This document shows, piece after piece, positions 49,396-52,412 of a stretch of 52,412 bases of DNA. Made by a program: the position numbers and the translations under genes. The stretch covers positions 1-52,412 of the forward strand of contig JAUIBR010000048.1 in assembly GCA_030427705.1 (NCBI GenBank), given 5' to 3'. Numbering within the stretch: position 1 is the first letter of the stretch; each line of letters opens with the position of its first letter. The notes beneath the pieces were generated by a model that made no database searches, had not been told where the DNA came from, and was given only the letters and a program-made list of their open reading frames with translations. Source of the stretch: a bacterium (lineage in GTDB: Bacteria; Myxococcota_A; Bradymonadia; Bradymonadales; Bradymonadaceae).

Positions 49396-52304
49396 TGGCC
49401 ACTCAACCAATAGATACAAGCAAGTTGGAGATTGACGGCGAGGTCCGTACGGACGCGCTTCATCGACTGCTTTTCGCGCAGGATGCCTCGGTCTATCAAA
49501 AGATGCCGCAGGGTGTGGTTTTCCCAAGAAACGCCGCGGACGTGCAACAGATCGTCAGATTCGCGTCGGATCTGGGCATCCCAATAACGCCACGGGCAGC
49601 CGGCACCAGCCTGGCAGGACAAACGGTCGGCGACGGATTGATCGTCGATACCGGGCGTCACATGAACCAGATCCTCGAACTCAACGTTGAGGAACGATGG
49701 GTGCGGGTTCAGCCCGGCGTAATCCTCGACGACTTGAACCGATATTTGGCGCCGCACGGACTGTTCTTTGGACCTGACACGAGCACCTCAAGCCGATGCA
49801 TGATCGCCGGCATGATAGGCAACAATTCATGCGGATCTCACTCGATCCTGTACGGCAACACGATGCAGCACGTCCTTGAGCTCGATGTCGTCATGGCAGA
49901 TGGCGAGTTGGTTCACTTGGAGGATTGGGACGCGGACACGCTGGAAGGCCATAAGAATGCTGACAGTGTGCTTGGAAATGCGCTGAGAACTCTGGATCGT
50001 ATCGGGTCCAATAACGCCGAACTGATTCGCGAGACCTACCCTCCTCGTGAGGTCCTCCGCAGAAACACGGGTTATCCGATTGATGATATTGTGGAGCGTG
50101 CGCCGTACACCGACGGTGCCCCGCCTTTCTCGCTCGCACGGTTTATGTGCGGCACCGAAGGGACGCTGGGGCTTACGGTTGAGGCTAAACTGAACGTCGT
50201 CTCGAAGCCGGAACACAAGATTCTGGTCTGTGTCCATTTCGACGATCTGCTGGAAGCCATGCGGGCGACAGTTTTGGCCGTGGAACACGACCCAGCAGCA
50301 GTCGAGCTGATCGACCGCAGAATCCTGCATCAGACCATCAACAATACCGAGCAACAACGAAACCGATTCTTCATCGAAGGCGATCCCGCAGGCGTTCTGG
50401 TTGTGGAGTTCTACCGGGACTCAGAGGAAGAACTCGAGCAAGCAAGCGAGACGTTGATCGCCGCTTTGAAAGCGGCCGACATGGGCTATGCATACCCAAT
50501 TGTGCGTTCGCCGGACGACAAGAAAGTCTGGGCACTGCGCAAAGCGGGGCTTGGCATTTTGATGGGAATCCCAGGTGATACGAAGGCAGTCTCCGTTGTC
50601 GAAGACACCGCGGTTCCCGTGCCCGACCTACCCGATTATATCGCGGACTTCATGGCGCTGATGGACCAGTACGGCACACAGTCGGTCTATCACGCACACG
50701 CTTCCGTCGGTGAGCTCCATCTGCGTCCGGAACTAAACCTCAAGGATCCAGAAGACGTAAAGAAGTTCATCGGCATTGCCGAAGACACCACAGATTTGGT
50801 GAGAAAGTACCGCGGTTCACTCAGCGGTGAGCATGGTGACGGACGCGTTCGCTCGCCACTGATCGAGCGGTTCTATGGGCCAGAAGTGTTCGCGCTGCAC
50901 AAAGAGATCAAGCAGGCATTCGACCCCAAGAACATCCTGAATCCGGGGATCATTGTGGATGCCGCTCCAATGGACCACGACTTCCGGATTGAACCAGGAA
51001 CCGAGCTTCAGGACGTTGAGGACACGGTCTTCGATTGGTCGGGGGACTTCGGTCTGCTTCGCGCGGTTGAAAAGTGCAATGGTGCGGGGGTTTGCCGAAA
51101 ACGCGCTGAGGCCGGGGGCACAATGTGCCCGAGTTACATGGCAACACTCGATGAAAAGGACACGACACGAGGACGTGCGAACGTGTTCCGCCATGTGTTG
51201 CTTGAAGGACCCGACAAAGCATGGACAAGCGACGAGCTTGCCGATGCACTGGACCTCTGCCTCTCGTGCAAGGGATGTCAGAGCGAGTGCCCAGCGAACG
51301 TTGACATGGCACGGATGAAGGCAGAGTTCCTTCAGCATCGTCATGACCGCAACGGCGTACCGCTCTCGGCCAGGTTCTTCGGCGATTTCCCGATGTTCGC
51401 ACGTATGGCATCGATTACTCCGGGAGTTGCTAACTTCTTCAATCGATTCGGTCCATCGCGTTGGATAATCAACGCGCTCGCCGGGGTAGCGCCACAACGT
51501 GACTTACCGCCATTCACCGCCCCGTTCACAAAACGTGCGCGAAACCTACTTACGGACGGCGGAACCCACGACGTTTGGCTCTATGTCGACCCATTCACTG
51601 AGTACACGGACGCGCACATAGCGGACTCCGTAGTCAACGTGCTGCAGACACTGGGTTACAGGATCCACGTGTTGCCTGTGCACGAAGACGGACGGACGCA
51701 GATCTCCAAGGGTCTAGTTCGGAAGGCGAAGTCCATCGTCAATAGCAACCTGCGCACCCTCAAACCGCTACTGGACGCGCATCCGGATCGTCTGATCGTC
51801 GGGATCGAACCGAGCGCACTCCTCACTTTCCGCGACGAAAGCCCACTTCTCGCAGAAGATGGCTTGCGTTCGGTTGCGGATGAACTCAAGCGACGTGCGA
51901 TGCTGTTTGACGAGTTCCTGCTGCACGAATTGAATGCTGGGCGAATCGACGCTGCCCAGTTTGAGGCTGACGGCCACCATGTCGTCTTCCACGGCCATTG
52001 TTACCAGAAGGCGATTGTGGGCACGGCACCGACCGAAAAGCTCTTAGGTGCGCTTGGGTTTGATGTGGAGACGCTTCCAACTGGATGTTGCGGAATGGCT
52101 GGTTCATTCGGCTACGAGGCCAAACATTATGACCTCTCGATGAAGATTGGTGAGTTGGTGTTGTTCCCTCGAGTTCGCGCGGCAGATTCATCTTCCACCA
52201 TCATGGCGCCCGGCACATCGTGTCGGCACCAGATCCACGATGGAACTGGAAAGCAGGCCGTGCATCCCGCTCAGCTCCTGGAGAGCTTCCTCAAATCGGG
52301 ATAG
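49395..52304 (+). CDS. ydiJ: FAD- and Fe-S-containing D-2-hydroxyacid dehydrogenase (YdiJ type, GlcD-GlcF fusion)
   Basis: ATG 49395 overlaps the patatin stop (TAATG) and gives 969 residues. The N-terminal half is a PCMH FAD domain (PRAAGTSLAGQTVGDGLIVD, FFGPDTSTSSRCMIAGMIGN, FMCGTEGTLGL) plus the FAD-oxidase C domain (SGEHGDGRVR). The second half has ferredoxin Cys clusters (KCNGAGVCRKR, MCPSY; LSCKGCQSECPANVD) and a CCG domain ending in LPTGCCGMAGSFGYEAKH. YdiJ oxidises D-2-hydroxyglutarate; D-lactate or glycolate is also possible. The product ends ESFLKSG. The last codons and the TAG stop lie inside the group II intron end that begins at 52295 on the other strand. Confidence 0.92.
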   Translation: MATQPIDTSKLEIDGEVRTDALHRLLFAQDASVYQKMPQGVVFPRNAADVQQIVRFASDLGIPITPRAAGTSLAGQTVGDGLIVDTGRHMNQILELNVEERWVRVQPGVILDDLNRYLAPHGLFFGPDTSTSSRCMIAGMIGNNSCGSHSILYGNTMQHVLELDVVMADGELVHLEDWDADTLEGHKNADSVLGNALRTLDRIGSNNAELIRETYPPREVLRRNTGYPIDDIVERAPYTDGAPPFSLARFMCGTEGTLGLTVEAKLNVVSKPEHKILVCVHFDDLLEAMRATVLAVEHDPAAVELIDRRILHQTINNTEQQRNRFFIEGDPAGVLVVEFYRDSEEELEQASETLIAALKAADMGYAYPIVRSPDDKKVWALRKAGLGILMGIPGDTKAVSVVEDTAVPVPDLPDYIADFMALMDQYGTQSVYHAHASVGELHLRPELNLKDPEDVKKFIGIAEDTTDLVRKYRGSLSGEHGDGRVRSPLIERFYGPEVFALHKEIKQAFDPKNILNPGIIVDAAPMDHDFRIEPGTELQDVEDTVFDWSGDFGLLRAVEKCNGAGVCRKRAEAGGTMCPSYMATLDEKDTTRGRANVFRHVLLEGPDKAWTSDELADALDLCLSCKGCQSECPANVDMARMKAEFLQHRHDRNGVPLSARFFGDFPMFARMASITPGVANFFNRFGPSRWIINALAGVAPQRDLPPFTAPFTKRARNLLTDGGTHDVWLYVDPFTEYTDAHIADSVVNVLQTLGYRIHVLPVHEDGRTQISKGLVRKAKSIVNSNLRTLKPLLDAHPDRLIVGIEPSALLTFRDESPLLAEDGLRSVADELKRRAMLFDEFLLHELNAGRIDAAQFEADGHHVVFHGHCYQKAIVGTAPTEKLLGALGFDVETLPTGCCGMAGSFGYEAKHYDLSMKIGELVLFPRVRAADSSSTIMAPGTSCRHQIHDGTGKQAVHPAQLLESFLKSG

Positions 52305-52412
52305 GGGGCGGCTGTTCTCAGCCGCGCCCCTCCCACACCACCCTGCATGCGGGTCCGCACAGGGCGGTTCGATGAGTTGAGGTCATGTCTTCGTCAATCT
52401 CGGTAATCCAAG
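52295..52412 (-). mobile_element. 3' end of a group II intron (domains V and VI), continuing past the right edge
   Basis: On the minus strand, 52373-52340 or so gives a 34-nt hairpin beginning GAACCGCCCTGTGCGG and ending GCAGGGTGGT, with a 2-nt bulge (TG) on its 3' side. This is the size and shape of domain V. A second long hairpin follows, with GGGAGGGGCGCGGCTG pairing to CAGCCGCCCCCTATCCC and leaving one bulged A 7 nt before the putative 3' end CCCGAT. This is typical of the domain VI branch point. The 3' splice site would be at 52295. The maturase ORF, if any, lies outside the window. Confidence 0.7.

Noticed and set aside
52147-52380. 77-residue plus-strand frame at the right end
   Set aside because: It is an out-of-frame shadow of the dehydrogenase gene running into the intron end.

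Overview
The window is a compact chromosomal segment of a Gram-negative bacterium. It most resembles the Bradymonadales/Myxococcota branch of the former Deltaproteobacteria. This placement is an inference. It rests on several lipoproteins whose lipobox is followed by Asn-rich linkers (runs of NNxNN), thrombospondin type-3 calcium repeats, PPC and FG-GAP-like domains, a DUF2330 protein with a MYXO-CTERM-like C-terminus, and a moderately high GC content. No rRNA, tRNA, CRISPR array or prophage was recognised. The only mobile element seen is the 3' end of a group II intron at the right edge.

Layout from left to right. 1-2290 (minus strand): the 5' end of lipB, overlapped by a HARE-HTH/GR-rich/Mrr-like protein, then rpmE2. 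2428-6214 (plus): an amidohydrolase lipoprotein and a hybrid histidine kinase. 6269-9903 (minus): fadN-fadA for fatty-acid beta-oxidation. 10010-11909: two clusters of GCGAAGC-type repeats in opposite orientation, flanking bolA, a monothiol glutaredoxin gene and a decaying four-helix-bundle gene. 11924-14206: a sigma70-type promoter and the operon rpsP-khpA-rimM-trmD. 14203-18151 (minus): a frameshifted DUF2330 surface protein and an unknown anchored protein. 18238-26745 (plus): a VCBS/TSP3 lipoprotein, an RlpA-like protein, a large PPC-domain lipoprotein and glnE.

26714-37293 (minus) is a tightly coupled eight-gene set: lipoprotein, HAD phosphatase, Sua5/TsaC, HD phosphohydrolase, peptide-type binding lipoprotein, TlpA thioredoxin, RND adaptor and RND pump. 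A 296-bp divergent region with about nine CTGTTCA-like sites separates it from a plus-strand module (37590-40802). That module holds an ECF sigma factor, a CarH/LitR-type B12-binding MerR regulator carrying the photoreceptor residues, a secreted unknown protein and a TIGR01777-type epimerase. This is the best candidate for an undescribed system: a light- or B12-responsive switch placed between its own operon and an efflux/envelope operon.

40803-43218: a diiron ferritin-like protein and its ferredoxin, divergent from a TetR gene over a palindrome. 43280-52304 (plus): a non-canonical ClpA/C-like AAA+ protein, a Fur-family regulator, the Fe-S carrier Mrp, a single-chain tandem ribbon-helix-helix protein with an inverted repeat just upstream, a patatin-like phospholipase, and a YdiJ-type FAD/Fe-S D-2-hydroxyacid dehydrogenase. 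The last gene's stop codon lies inside the group II intron end. Many genes are joined by ATGA or TAATG overlaps, so translational coupling is common here.
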